From assembly GCA_007125165.1 (NCBI GenBank), contig SLDV01000031.1, positions 1-64,000 on the forward strand: a DNA stretch of 64,000 nucleotides. Reading direction: 5' to 3'. Position 1 is the first letter of the stretch, and each line of letters starts with the position of its first letter. The DNA is from Geobacteraceae bacterium. GTDB lineage: Bacteria > Desulfobacterota > Desulfuromonadia > Desulfuromonadales > Geopsychrobacteraceae. The position numbers were made by a program, and so were the translations under genes. The notes below the pieces were generated by a model that did no database searches, was not told the origin of the DNA, and saw nothing but the letters and a program-made list of their open reading frames with translations. Positions 10,145 through 20,304 of the stretch are shown in pieces.

Positions 10145-10873
10145 TTACTGTACCAGCCCCATCTCGGTCGCCTTGGCGTTCATATCGCTGTAGGTCTTAA
10201 GGGCCTTCTGGTTGGCTTCAAAGGCGCGCAAGTTGGATGTCATCCGCGCCATTTCCTCCATCAGATTGACATTTGATCCTTCAAGGCTGTGTTGGACAAT
10301 TTCCGGCTCCGGGTGTGGCTGAGGAGCAACATCGCCGACAGGAACAAAGTGACCCTGCCCGGCACGCTGCAGAAGCCCGTTGTCGTCGAACAAAAACAGA
10401 CCGATCTGGGCGACCTGCTGCTCATCTATCCAGATGGAGCCGTTGCTGAGAATGTCTATATCGGATCGATCGAGAATAATATCTTCGCCATTGGGACCGG
10501 TCACTGGATAACCATTGCTGTCAATCAGCAACCCGTCACCATTAAGCTGAAAACTTCCCTTGCGGGTATAACCGAACTCCCCGTCGGGGCGCAGGATCTG
10601 GAAAAACCCCTCACCATTGATAGCGACATCAAGGGGGTTGCCGCTGTGTTCCATATGGCCGGGGCTGAAATCGATCTTGTGTGCGGTCAACCCGGTAAAA
10701 TTGGTCGCATTGCTCGCCAGACCGGAAGTCGCTTCTCCCAACCTGGCAGCAAAAGTGACAGCGCCCTTTTTGTAGCCGGGAGTCCTCGCTGATGCCAGAT
10801 GTTCACTGATATTGTCCAGTTTGTGCATCCGTGCAACTGCTCCTGAGATTGCCGCGTATTTTCCGTCTGCCAT
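10145..10873 (-). CDS. flgF: Flagellar proximal rod protein FlgF
   Basis: Rod/hook family with LEGSNVNLMEEMARM C-terminus; upstream of flgG. Confidence 0.9.
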   Translation of the reverse strand: MADGKYAAISGAVARMHKLDNISEHLASARTPGYKKGAVTFAARLGEATSGLASNATNFTGLTAHKIDFSPGHMEHSGNPLDVAINGEGFFQILRPDGEFGYTRKGSFQLNGDGLLIDSNGYPVTGPNGEDIILDRSDIDILSNGSIWIDEQQVAQIGLFLFDDNGLLQRAGQGHFVPVGDVAPQPHPEPEIVQHSLEGSNVNLMEEMARMTSNLRAFEANQKALKTYSDMNAKATEMGLVQ

Positions 10874-10990
10874 GATTTTTTCTCCGCATCTTATCGACAT
10901 GAAACTTGTCGACTGTTCGTAGCCAAAACTTTATTTTTATGTGCGCGGAAGCCCACATATCCGCCTCCGCATATCCTTTGTTCCTTACTT

Positions 10991-11356
10991 TCAGGCCGGA
11001 CGTTTAATTCGTGCCAGTTGCATCACCTGCTCCACTTCGGCCGGCGCCATTTTAAGAGCCTTGGCGATACCCTCAACGGTATATCCCTGATCAGCCAGAG
11101 CAACGGCGTAGCGATATTTTTCCGCCTGCGCCACAGGTCTGTCCTTGACCTTGTCCTGAACCTTTTCGGCACTGCTCAAATGGGCTGAAAAACTGGCTGT
11201 TACCGGTGCTGCTTGTTCTTTTTCCGTCAGCTTTTGCTTAACCAGCTCAAGTTGCTGCACCAGTTTTCGCCCGGATCGATACTGCCATGCGCTGACAACC
11301 AGGGCGATCACGGCAATGCCAAGCGCGCTGATGGCAATGATCACAGCAGTTGTCAT
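10991..11356 (-). CDS. Small membrane-anchored protein, DUF2802-like, in flagellar operon
   Basis: One N-terminal TM plus C-terminal HTH-like ALADQGYTVEGIAKALKMAPAEVEQVMQLA; adjacent to fliA. Confidence 0.7.
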   Translation of the reverse strand: MTTAVIIAISALGIAVIALVVSAWQYRSGRKLVQQLELVKQKLTEKEQAAPVTASFSAHLSSAEKVQDKVKDRPVAQAEKYRYAVALADQGYTVEGIAKALKMAPAEVEQVMQLARIKRPA

Positions 11357-11357
11357 T

Positions 11358-12119
11358 TTATCGGCCCCCACCCAGGGCATTGATGCTGCGCTTCATCTTG
11401 GTTTTCATTTTTGTCAGCGCCTGACTGTGTAATTGTGAAATGCGCCCTTCCGACAGCTCCAGAACCTCGGCAATTTCTTTCTGGGAAAGCTCCTCGTAGT
11501 AGAGCAAGGCAATCACCAGACGTTCTTTTTCCGATAATTCCTCCAGGTATCCAGCCAGTTCACGAGTCAACTCGTCAGCTTCCAGCCGCTCCTGAACATT
11601 GGTCTGAAAAGTATCTTCCAGATTATCGATAAATGATTTTCCACCCTGCTCATGCTGATCGATCTGGTCGTCGAGGCTGACAAAGCCAAGCTGGCTGACC
11701 TGGAATTGCAATTCGCGAAAATCATCCAGCGACATTTCCAGTTCTACCGCCACCTCCTCGTCTTGCGGTGGTCGACCAAGGCGTTGCCCCAGCGCTTCGG
11801 TAGCCCGCGACAGGCGTGACTGTTTTTCACGCATGGTCCGGGAGAACCAGTCCATCCGCCGTACTTCGTCAAATACCGAGCCACGGATTCGTCGTTCGGC
11901 AAAAGTCTTGAATAGAACGCCCCGACGTGGATCAAAGCGGTTGGCAGCATCCATGAGACCGAGCAAGGCGGCACTGCGAATATCATCGCGATTAACGAAG
12001 GACGGCACCTGGGTCATCATCCGATCAACCAGAAAATCGACCAGGGAAAGGTGCGCCTCGATCATTTTTTCACGTTCCGCCGGTCCCGGAAGACCATAAC
12101 CGCCGTGGCTGTAAGTCAT
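11358..12119 (-). CDS. fliA: Flagellar sigma factor 28 FliA
   Basis: Sigma-70 family: RRIRGSVFDEVRRMDWFSRTMREK; LSQKEIAEVLELSEGRISQLHSQALTKMK. Confidence 0.95.
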   Translation of the reverse strand: MTYSHGGYGLPGPAEREKMIEAHLSLVDFLVDRMMTQVPSFVNRDDIRSAALLGLMDAANRFDPRRGVLFKTFAERRIRGSVFDEVRRMDWFSRTMREKQSRLSRATEALGQRLGRPPQDEEVAVELEMSLDDFRELQFQVSQLGFVSLDDQIDQHEQGGKSFIDNLEDTFQTNVQERLEADELTRELAGYLEELSEKERLVIALLYYEELSQKEIAEVLELSEGRISQLHSQALTKMKTKMKRSINALGGGR

Positions 12120-13015
12120 CAGCTTGCCTCCGCACCAACTCCAAGAAACTGTTTCCAGAAAAACTGCAGGGTTCCCTGAGCCTGACTGTTCTGCGGTATC
12201 GCCATCAGGTTGTCGGCCAGTTCAACAAAGGCTTTTGCAACCTTGTTCTCAGGACAAAGATCAACCAATACCTGTTGCTGACGCACCGAATCGTGCATTT
12301 TTCTGTCAAAAGGAATGCCGCCGAGATACTCGATAAAAATATCGAGATAACGGCCTGAAACCATCGTCAACTTTTCAAAAACATCGAGCCCCTCGTCGGC
12401 GTTGCGCACTGAATTGACCGCCAGCAGAAAGCGTTTCTGATGATACTGAAGCGAAAGCAGTTTCATCAGGGCATAGGCATCGGTAATAGCGGTGGGCTCC
12501 GGAGTGGTGACAACAAGAATATCCTGGGCAGCAACATTGAAGTAGGTCACGTTGTCGGAGATACCGGCCTCAGTATCGATCAGTACCACGTCAAAGTGTT
12601 CTTCAAGGGCATCAAGAGCATCAATCAAACGCATTTTCAACTGGCCGTCCAGATGGGTAAATTGCTGAACCCCGGAACCGGCTGGCAGTATTTTAAGGCC
12701 ATGAGGGCCCGCAACCATGATCTCTTCAAGAGACCGTTCGCCGCTGAAAAAATGGTTCAGATTGTAAGGGGGAGATATCCCCAAGACCACATCGACATTC
12801 GCCAATCCCAGATCAGCATCGATGATCAGAACTTTCTTCCCTTGACGTGCCAGAGTGACGGCGACATTGGAAACGACGGCCGTCTTGCCGACACCCCCTT
12901 TGCCGCTGGTCACGGACACAACACGGGTAGCGGGCATCTTCAGTTCGGTATTGCCGCTCTGCTGTCCGCGCATCTGGCGCAGGGTTCCGGCCTGATCGGG
13001 GTTACTGCTCATCAT
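12119..13015 (-). CDS. flhG: MinD-like ATPase FlhG (FleN)
   Basis: VTSGKGGVGKTAVVSNVAVTLARQGKKVLIIDADLGLANVDVVLG. Confidence 0.95.
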   Translation of the reverse strand: MMSSNPDQAGTLRQMRGQQSGNTELKMPATRVVSVTSGKGGVGKTAVVSNVAVTLARQGKKVLIIDADLGLANVDVVLGISPPYNLNHFFSGERSLEEIMVAGPHGLKILPAGSGVQQFTHLDGQLKMRLIDALDALEEHFDVVLIDTEAGISDNVTYFNVAAQDILVVTTPEPTAITDAYALMKLLSLQYHQKRFLLAVNSVRNADEGLDVFEKLTMVSGRYLDIFIEYLGGIPFDRKMHDSVRQQQVLVDLCPENKVAKAFVELADNLMAIPQNSQAQGTLQFFWKQFLGVGAEAS

Positions 13016-14400
13016 ACGGCTATCCTCCGTGCATCGTCATCGTATCCCATCACCAGTTCAGCAATAAGCTGCGAATCAGCAGGCAACAGGTCTTCAGGCA
13101 CTTTCTGACCATTGGTCAAGCACCCTACAGGCAGATTGGTGCGTAACGGCAGATTGATCAGACAACCACACCGGTCAGTTTCGTCCAGCTTGGTAAAAAT
13201 AAGCCGTTTGATCGGCAGCTTACCGAACGCATCCAGGCTCTGTTGCTGCAAACGGTCAGCGGTCGGTGCCGCCAGCACCAGACAGTTTTCCACGCCACTA
13301 TGGGCACCAAGAAAACTGTTTAGCTCATCGATTCTTGCCTCATCCCTGGGGCTACGACCGGCCGTATCGATCAGAATCAGATCCTTATCGCGGTGACGCC
13401 GGAAGGTTTCCTGCAATTGCTCTGGGGAAAAAACCACATCGACCGGTATCCCCATAATTTCGCCGTAAACCTTCAACTGTTCTACTGCGGCAATTCGGTA
13501 AGTATCGATGGTCACCAGAGCAACACGGGCACCGCCTTCGCTTATGGCCTGCGCCGCAAGCTTGGCGATGGTGGTGGTTTTACCAACGCCCGTTGCGCCG
13601 ATCAGGGAAACTTTCTTCTGTGGCTGGCCAGGAGACCAGAGAGGGCCCCGGGTCTGCACCAGGCTGGCAAGAGTTGCACACAAAAACTCTCGTTGCAGGT
13701 GCGGATCACGGCGCTGCTGTTGAGTCATCTGTGCGGTAGCATAACCGGCGATAGTGGTTGCCGATTCAGCGTCAATACCGCGCTCCTTAAGTACCTCTAC
13801 CAGCGGATCAGGACTTTCTGTCGCGACCTGTGTGCGAATGGGTGTCAAGCCCGGGCGCGCACCATGGCTGCGCGCCCGGGTTTGACCGGCAACCTTTTCT
13901 TGCGCTTCCGGTGGCCGTTGCTCCGCCACTTGCGCCTGCGCCTGAGTCAGTTGACTCATCAACTCTTTAAGCTGATCGATTTCGGCCTTGAGCTGGCTGA
14001 TGCTGTTTGATTCAAATTGTGCCTGCAAATGACGCTGCTCTTCGCTGGCCCGCTGGTCTGATACCGCTGCCGATGGTGCGGAGCTGGTCGCTGTCGGAGC
14101 GCGGCCGGAGAGACTGACAATCTCATCCTCCAGGGTCTCAACGCGATTCGAAGACCTGGCAGAGTTCGTCGAATCTGCTGCCCGGGAGGCCGAATAGCCG
14201 CCCTGAGTCGCCGTTGCGGTTCGTCTCATCGCTGGAGACTCGACCGCAGCAGTCACTTCAATGGTCTGACGGCCGAGAACACCAAGGCCTTTTTTCCTCA
14301 GGGTACGGGTTGACAGGATCAAAGCCTCGGGGCCGAGGGTGTCTTTAACCTGCTTCAGTGCTGCGGCCATCGTGTCTGCTTCAAATTTTTTAACCAACAT
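13012..14400 (-). CDS. flhF: Flagellar SRP-like GTPase FlhF
   Basis: GATGVGKTTTIAKLAA, DTYRIAAVEQLKVYGEIM, DTAGRSPRD, TKLDETDRCG. Confidence 0.96.
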   Translation of the reverse strand: MLVKKFEADTMAAALKQVKDTLGPEALILSTRTLRKKGLGVLGRQTIEVTAAVESPAMRRTATATQGGYSASRAADSTNSARSSNRVETLEDEIVSLSGRAPTATSSAPSAAVSDQRASEEQRHLQAQFESNSISQLKAEIDQLKELMSQLTQAQAQVAEQRPPEAQEKVAGQTRARSHGARPGLTPIRTQVATESPDPLVEVLKERGIDAESATTIAGYATAQMTQQQRRDPHLQREFLCATLASLVQTRGPLWSPGQPQKKVSLIGATGVGKTTTIAKLAAQAISEGGARVALVTIDTYRIAAVEQLKVYGEIMGIPVDVVFSPEQLQETFRRHRDKDLILIDTAGRSPRDEARIDELNSFLGAHSGVENCLVLAAPTADRLQQQSLDAFGKLPIKRLIFTKLDETDRCGCLINLPLRTNLPVGCLTNGQKVPEDLLPADSQLIAELVMGYDDDARRIAV

Positions 14401-16474
14401 TGACGGTCACCGTTCCTACTGACCGCACCTTCAGGTGGGGTGCGATCTCATTGTGGGAGATAATTGCCAGACCGGGCAGATAGCGCTCAGTCAACCTTTT
14501 GACATGGAGTCGGATAGTTGGCGTACACAGAAGCACCGGATTGGCCCCGGCAACATTCTGCAATGCCTGACTCAAGCTGTTGATCAATGCCTGGGCGAAG
14601 CCTGGCTCCAAAGCCAGGTAGGAACCATGATCAGTGTTGTGCAGGGCGTCCTGTATCCTGGTCTCGACGTTGCGATCAAAGGTCATCACTTCCAATACCT
14701 CTCCGTCCTGGCTGTAACTGCTGCTGATGGATCGTGCCATGGTAGCGCGCACATGTTCTGTCAGTTGATCAGGATCTTGCACAACTGGTGCCCAATCTGC
14801 CAAAGTTTCCAAAATAGTTCGCAAATCGCGGATAGATACCCCTTCGCGTAACAGGTTCTGAATAACGCGCATGATGACACCAAGGCTGAGCAGGCCCGGC
14901 ACCAACTCTTCAACCAACTTGGGATACTGCTGAGCCAGATTATCGAGAAGATTCTGGGTTTCCTGACGACCGAGCAGTTCATGACTGTGGTTCTTGATCA
15001 GTTCACTTAAATGGGTTGCAATCACGGTCGTGTTGTCGACCACCGTATAACCGGAAATCTGCGCCCGCTCTTTCTTGTCTTCAGAAATCCACACCGCCGG
15101 CAACTTGAACGCCGGTTCGGTGGTTTCCACCCCTTTAATTACTTCGGTAGCGGTACCGGGATTCATGGCCAGATAGTGCCCGGGCAGCAATTCTCCACCG
15201 CCGATCTTGACTCCCTTGAGAATAATGGCGTACTCGTTGGGTTTAAGCTGCAGATTGTCCTTGATATGAACCGGCGGCACGATAAAACCCATGTCGAGGG
15301 TAAACTGGCGCCGGATCGATTTGATCCGTGGCAACAGCTCGCCGTTCTGCGCTGTATCCACCAGAGGAATCAAACCGTAACCGACTTCCATTTCGAGCAG
15401 ATCAACCGACAACATCTGTTCATAATTTTCTTCTTCTATCTGTTTGGGCGGCGGGATGTCATCCAACTCCTGCTGATGCCGCTTTTCAGCATGTCCTTTT
15501 GATACTTGCCAGGCCACCAGCGCCGTCAGCATCGAGAGCAGGAAGAAAGGGAGCTTCGGCAGGCCCGGTATCAGGGCAAAAACCAGGAGAATAGAGGAAA
15601 CGACCCAGAGAGAACGGGGATTAACACTGAACTGACGCTTCATCTCGGTACCGAAATCCTCGTCACCGGCAGTTCGGGTCACCATGATGCCGGCACCGGT
15701 AGCAATAATCAGAGCAGGAATCTGCCCGACCAGTCCATCACCTACCGTCAGAATCGTGTAATTGGCGGCAGCTTCAGCCACCAACATCCCCTGTTGCATA
15801 ACGCCGATGACAATCCCGGCACCGATGTTGATCAGGGTGATAATAATCCCGGCAATGGCATCGCCTTTGACAAATTTGCTGGCACCATCCATGGCCCCGT
15901 AAAAATCGGACTCGGAAGCAATCTCCTTACGGCGTGTCCGGGCTTCGTCGTCTGAAATCAAGCCGGCATTAAGGTCGGCGTCGATCGCCATCTGTTTACC
16001 CGGCATAGCATCCAGAGTAAATCGGGCGGCGACCTCGGCCACCCGGCCGGCACCCTTGGTAATAACCATGAAGTTGATGATGACGAGAATGGCAAAGATA
16101 ACAATCCCGACGACGTAATTGCCCCCGACCACAAACTGACCGAATGACTGGATTACGCTTCCGGCAGCGCCGGGGCCTTGATCTCCGTTAAGAAGAATCA
16201 GACGGGTTGAAGCCACGTTGAGAGAGAGGCGAAACAAGGTTGTTACCAGCAGCACACTGGGAAAAATGGCAAAATCCAGAGCCCTGGAGGTATAAAGAGC
16301 GGTGATCAGAATCAGCAGAGCAATGGTAATGTTCAATGACAGAAATACATCCAGCATCATCGGCGGAACCGGCAGAATCATCAGCATCAGAATCAGCACC
16401 AGCCCGAACGCTATCAGCACATCCGTACGGATGATCAGCAGCCGCCACACATTCATGCTTGCCATTGTTACCAT
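14390..16474 (-). CDS. flhA: Flagellar export protein FlhA
   Basis: VITKGAGRVAEVAARFTLDAMPGKQMAIDADLNAGLI FHIPEP signature. Confidence 0.98.
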   Translation of the reverse strand: MVTMASMNVWRLLIIRTDVLIAFGLVLILMLMILPVPPMMLDVFLSLNITIALLILITALYTSRALDFAIFPSVLLVTTLFRLSLNVASTRLILLNGDQGPGAAGSVIQSFGQFVVGGNYVVGIVIFAILVIINFMVITKGAGRVAEVAARFTLDAMPGKQMAIDADLNAGLISDDEARTRRKEIASESDFYGAMDGASKFVKGDAIAGIIITLINIGAGIVIGVMQQGMLVAEAAANYTILTVGDGLVGQIPALIIATGAGIMVTRTAGDEDFGTEMKRQFSVNPRSLWVVSSILLVFALIPGLPKLPFFLLSMLTALVAWQVSKGHAEKRHQQELDDIPPPKQIEEENYEQMLSVDLLEMEVGYGLIPLVDTAQNGELLPRIKSIRRQFTLDMGFIVPPVHIKDNLQLKPNEYAIILKGVKIGGGELLPGHYLAMNPGTATEVIKGVETTEPAFKLPAVWISEDKKERAQISGYTVVDNTTVIATHLSELIKNHSHELLGRQETQNLLDNLAQQYPKLVEELVPGLLSLGVIMRVIQNLLREGVSIRDLRTILETLADWAPVVQDPDQLTEHVRATMARSISSSYSQDGEVLEVMTFDRNVETRIQDALHNTDHGSYLALEPGFAQALINSLSQALQNVAGANPVLLCTPTIRLHVKRLTERYLPGLAIISHNEIAPHLKVRSVGTVTVNVG

Positions 16475-16574
16475 TTTCCTTGCTCCTCAAAGACTGAATT
16501 CCGACATCCTTGTGTCAATATGTCGGCACGACCGCAGGCCTCTGCCTTCCCTCTAGTTTCTTATTTTATTTCAG

Positions 16575-17636
16575 CTACTTCTTGCTCTTCAGGCGGTAAA
16601 CATAAGCTAAAACTTCAGCAACAGCGGTGAACATCTCCTCAGGAATATGCTCCCCTATCTCCTGCTTGTACAAAGCCCGTGCCAGCGGCTTGTTTTCGAT
16701 CACAGGAATTTCATGTTCACGCGCAATTTCTCGAATTTTAAACGCCAGATAATCAGCTCCCTTGGCAACAATCTGTGGTGCGTCCATGGTCTCACGCTCA
16801 TAACTGATGGCGATGGAAAGATGGGTCGGGTTGGTGATAACCACATCGGCCGTGGGAATCTCGGCCATCATCCGCCTGCGGGCCTGCTGCAACTGAAGGG
16901 AACGGATGCGTGACTTGATGAGGGGATTGCCTTCCGTATCCTTGTGCTCTTCCTTGATCTCCTGTTTGGTCATTTTCATCTTCTGTTCCATCTCGTGCTT
17001 GGAAAATGCAAAGTCGAGAAACGCCAGCACAATCATGATGGCGCAGGTTTTGCCCATAACCAGCAGGGCAACCCGGGCAAGAAATGCCAGCGTCTGGTTC
17101 AGTTCGAGCATGCCCAGACTCATGGCCGTGTCAAATTCGTTGGCGACAGTCAGGTACGCAACGTAGGTAATCAGTGAAATTTTAGCCAGAGACTTCACCA
17201 GCTCCACCGCAGAACGCTTGGAAACAAATTTCTTCATTCCCTTGATCGGATTGAACTTATTGAGGTCCGGCTTGAAAACTTTGGTCGACAGAAGGGGGCC
17301 AACCTGAAAAAAGGAGGAGAGAAGTCCAACCAGCAATGACACCAGAAAAATCGGCCAGAGGAGCTTGGCCAGCGTTATTCCAATCATCCAGGCCAGAGCG
17401 ACAATTTCTGGAGGAGTCACCTGAAAATCACGCAGTCGCAGCAGCGACAGCACATAAACCTGCTGGAGATTTTCCCAGAAGGGGCGTAGATAAAAAGACC
17501 ACATCAGCAGCGACAAGGTGAACAGTCCGGCCGTCGTTACTTCCTTGCTCTGGGCCACCTGCCCCTTCTGACGAAAATCGTTCCGCCGTTTGGCTGTCGC
17601 CGTTTCCGTCCTTTCCTGACCAGAGTCTTCCGCCAC
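16575..17636 (-). CDS. flhB: Flagellar export protein FlhB
   Basis: TETATAKRRNDFRQKGQVAQSKE; ADVVITNPTHLSIAISYE (NPTH autocleavage motif). Confidence 0.98.
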   Translation of the reverse strand: MAEDSGQERTETATAKRRNDFRQKGQVAQSKEVTTAGLFTLSLLMWSFYLRPFWENLQQVYVLSLLRLRDFQVTPPEIVALAWMIGITLAKLLWPIFLVSLLVGLLSSFFQVGPLLSTKVFKPDLNKFNPIKGMKKFVSKRSAVELVKSLAKISLITYVAYLTVANEFDTAMSLGMLELNQTLAFLARVALLVMGKTCAIMIVLAFLDFAFSKHEMEQKMKMTKQEIKEEHKDTEGNPLIKSRIRSLQLQQARRRMMAEIPTADVVITNPTHLSIAISYERETMDAPQIVAKGADYLAFKIREIAREHEIPVIENKPLARALYKQEIGEHIPEEMFTAVAEVLAYVYRLKSKK

Positions 17637-17737
17637 GCTCTTCTCCCGCTATCGGCCGCCGGTTAGTTTGAGTCCGTCGACTTTTCCATACGGGCAGTTC
17701 GCGTGTGCCGGTTTTTTGGCACTGCCTTCAGGAAAAG

Positions 17738-18514
17738 CTATAACAAACTGAACAAACGCAAGAACCGTTCCGAAAGTGCGGAAAATTCACCTTGAAGGAT
17801 GGAAATAAAAACGCCGAAGGTCAGACCCATGATCATAAAGGAGAGGCCGATTTTCATCGGGAAGGAAAGGAACAGCACGTTGAGCTGGGGAACAATACGG
17901 GTGATAAGACCCAGAATCAGGTTTGCAAGAATAAGAATGACGAGGATCGGTGCCACTAGTCTGACACTCAGAACCAGTGCGTGATTGGACAGTTCGACGA
18001 TCATCGGAATAGCTCCTCCGGACAGGTTGAGATTGCCCGGCGGCAACAACATGAAGGAAGCAACGATCGCCTCAAGAAACATATGATGAACATTCATGGA
18101 AAGAAAAAGAAGAATGGCAAAAACACCCTGAAATTGAGAAATCAGTGCTACCTGCTGCTGGGTTGTCGGGTCAAAAACATTGGCCATGGCAAACCCCATC
18201 TGGTAACCAACAACCGATCCGGCAAATTCCGCCGCCATGAAAATCAACTGCGCCAAAAAACCGACTAACAGACCGAAAATGACCTCTGCCGCGACGATCA
18301 TCGCCATATCAACCACTGTCAACGGTGTGACGGGAAGGACTTGCTGGACAACCGGGTAGGTCAGCAGGGCAAACATAACAGCAATGCCAATGCGCATCTG
18401 CGGCGGCAGTTGTCCACCACTGAAGACCGGGATGACGGCAAACACTGCGGCAACTCGCGCCAGACAGATGAGGAAACCCTGAACCAGTGTGGTAGTAAAG
18501 ATGGGCAGTTCCAT
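17738..18514 (-). CDS. fliR: Flagellar export protein FliR
   Basis: Multi-TM; GFLAQLIFMAAEFAGSVVGYQMGFAMANVFDP. Confidence 0.95.
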   Translation of the reverse strand: MELPIFTTTLVQGFLICLARVAAVFAVIPVFSGGQLPPQMRIGIAVMFALLTYPVVQQVLPVTPLTVVDMAMIVAAEVIFGLLVGFLAQLIFMAAEFAGSVVGYQMGFAMANVFDPTTQQQVALISQFQGVFAILLFLSMNVHHMFLEAIVASFMLLPPGNLNLSGGAIPMIVELSNHALVLSVRLVAPILVILILANLILGLITRIVPQLNVLFLSFPMKIGLSFMIMGLTFGVFISILQGEFSALSERFLRLFSLL

Positions 18515-18527
18515 CGTCTACCTCTCG

Positions 18528-18797
18528 TCAGGGGGTGATATTGGGCAGGTGATCAAAGATCGATATAAGGAATGCCGTGCTTTTCTGCAGGATCCAGGGT
18601 GAAAAAACCAGCAGGGTGACAAATACTCCAACGATCTTCGGGATGAACGTCAACGTCTGTTCATTGATCTGGGTTGCGGCCTGGAAAATACTGATCATCA
18701 GACCGATGGACAGAGCCGCGATGAGCATAGGAGCCGCACACATCAGCGTTGTTTCAATCGCCTGCCGACCGATATTGACAACAAATTCAGGAGTCAT
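18528..18797 (-). CDS. fliQ: Flagellar export protein FliQ
   Basis: 89 aa, 2 TM; MISIFQAATQINEQTLTFIPKI. Confidence 0.96.
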   Translation of the reverse strand: MTPEFVVNIGRQAIETTLMCAAPMLIAALSIGLMISIFQAATQINEQTLTFIPKIVGVFVTLLVFSPWILQKSTAFLISIFDHLPNITP

Positions 18798-18864
18798 AAG
18801 TGATCCTTTTTCAGCATGTTGAGATGATTTTCAACGTTGCCGCAGCAACGCAGAGAGTTTTCAT

Positions 18865-19602
18865 CTAGGCAAAACTCTGCACCAGTGATCCAATCACCAG
18901 CGACCAGCCATCAACCAGCACAAATAACAGAATTTTGAACGGTAGCGACACGATAATCGGCGGCAACATCATCATCCCCATGGCCATCAGAATAGACGCA
19001 ACAATCATGTCAATCATCAGAAACGGCACGAACAGTAAAAAACCCATCTGAAAAGCCCGCTTGAGTTCCGACAGCATGAATGCCGGAATCAACGTCAGCA
19101 TGCCGATGTCATCCATGGTTTCCGGCTGCGCTGCCCCGGAAATATCGATGAGCAACTGCAGGTCCTTTTCGCCCACCTGGGAGAACATGAACCGACGCAT
19201 GGGGTCAAGGGCCAGCGGAATCGCCTCTTCCTGAGTAATTTCTTCATTCAGGTACGGTTGCAGGGCCTCATCGTTAATCTGGCTGAACACTGGGGCCATG
19301 ATAAAAAAAGTCAAAAAAAGAGCCAGCCCCACGACAATCTGGTTGGACGGAGCCGACTGGGTTCCCATGGCCTGGCGGACAAATGACAGGACAATGACAA
19401 TACGTGTGAAAGCGGTCATCATCAACAGAATGGAGGGAGCCACCGACAGAATCGTCAACAGAATGAGAATCTGCAGCGCCGTTGATACCTGCGCCGGCTC
19501 ATTGGCTTCACCGATTCCCAGGGTGATAGTCGGCAACCCCTGGGCCTGGGCCATGAACGGCAGGAAGACAGCGATCAGAATCAGTATCAGACGTAGTATC
19601 AT
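18865..19602 (-). CDS. fliP: Flagellar export protein FliP
   Basis: MMTAFTRIVIVLSFVRQAMGTQSAPSNQIVVGLALFLTFFIM. Confidence 0.97.
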   Translation of the reverse strand: MILRLILILIAVFLPFMAQAQGLPTITLGIGEANEPAQVSTALQILILLTILSVAPSILLMMTAFTRIVIVLSFVRQAMGTQSAPSNQIVVGLALFLTFFIMAPVFSQINDEALQPYLNEEITQEEAIPLALDPMRRFMFSQVGEKDLQLLIDISGAAQPETMDDIGMLTLIPAFMLSELKRAFQMGFLLFVPFLMIDMIVASILMAMGMMMLPPIIVSLPFKILLFVLVDGWSLVIGSLVQSFA

Positions 19603-19976
19603 GGCTGCTTCTCCTGCGCTTTCTGCAGGCTGTCGCTGAACCCTTTTGCTGTCGGGGTCAGCCGACCAAGATTTTCAATACGATCATGACTCATGCCGAG
19701 GAGAATCTCCTCATCACGAATCTTTACCACACACAAAAACTTCCTTCCCCCCAGGGGTCGCGTTTCCAGAATCTGGATCAGCTCCGACTTTTTCTGCGGC
19801 AAAAAACCGAATCCGCGACGACTGGCAGCGTAAAGAAGAAGCAGCAGGCCGATGATAACGCCCAGAGCGGCCATCATTTTTAACGCAGCAGCCAGCAGGC
19901 TTGGCTCTTTCGCAGCCGTTTCGGCAAAAACTGCGGCCGGCTGAAGGATGATGATGAGCAACATCGTCGCACGCAT
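19599..19976 (-). CDS. fliO: Flagellar biosynthetic protein FliO
   Basis: Small TM protein; IQILETRPLGGRKFLCVVKI; between fliN and fliP. Confidence 0.85.
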   Translation of the reverse strand: MRATMLLIIILQPAAVFAETAAKEPSLLAAALKMMAALGVIIGLLLLLYAASRRGFGFLPQKKSELIQILETRPLGGRKFLCVVKIRDEEILLGMSHDRIENLGRLTPTAKGFSDSLQKAQEKQP

Positions 19977-19980
19977 CTAA

Positions 19981-20304
19981 TTACCCCAGGTTTTCAATAC
20001 GTTCGGACGGACTGACCACATCGGTCAGGCGCAGGCCGAACTTTTCGTTGACCACGACCGCTTCGCCGCGGGCAATCAGACGGGAATTGACATACAGATC
20101 GAGGGGCTCGCCGGCCAGTTTGTCCAGTTCGATCATGGAGCCTTCCTGCAGTTGCAGCAGATCGCGGACCAGTATCCTTGATCGGCCAACCTCTACCGAT
20201 ACCTCCAGGGGAATATCGAGAAGCAGATCGATCCCCCGCTCCTTCATCGCATCGTTCGCAGGTTTTTTTTCTGTTGCCTGCCCTTGATTACCGTTCGTAC
20301 TCAT
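19981..20304 (-). CDS. fliN: Flagellar motor switch protein FliN
   Basis: LLDIPLEVSVEVGRSRILVRDLLQLQEGSMIELDKLAGEPLDLYVN. Confidence 0.97.
   Translation of the reverse strand: MSTNGNQGQATEKKPANDAMKERGIDLLLDIPLEVSVEVGRSRILVRDLLQLQEGSMIELDKLAGEPLDLYVNSRLIARGEAVVVNEKFGLRLTDVVSPSERIENLG

Noticed and set aside
17700-17730. GTGCC...GGCAC inverted repeat and a TGGCAC half-site between fliR and flhB
   Set aside because: No matching -12 element and no T-tract; not supported as promoter or terminator.
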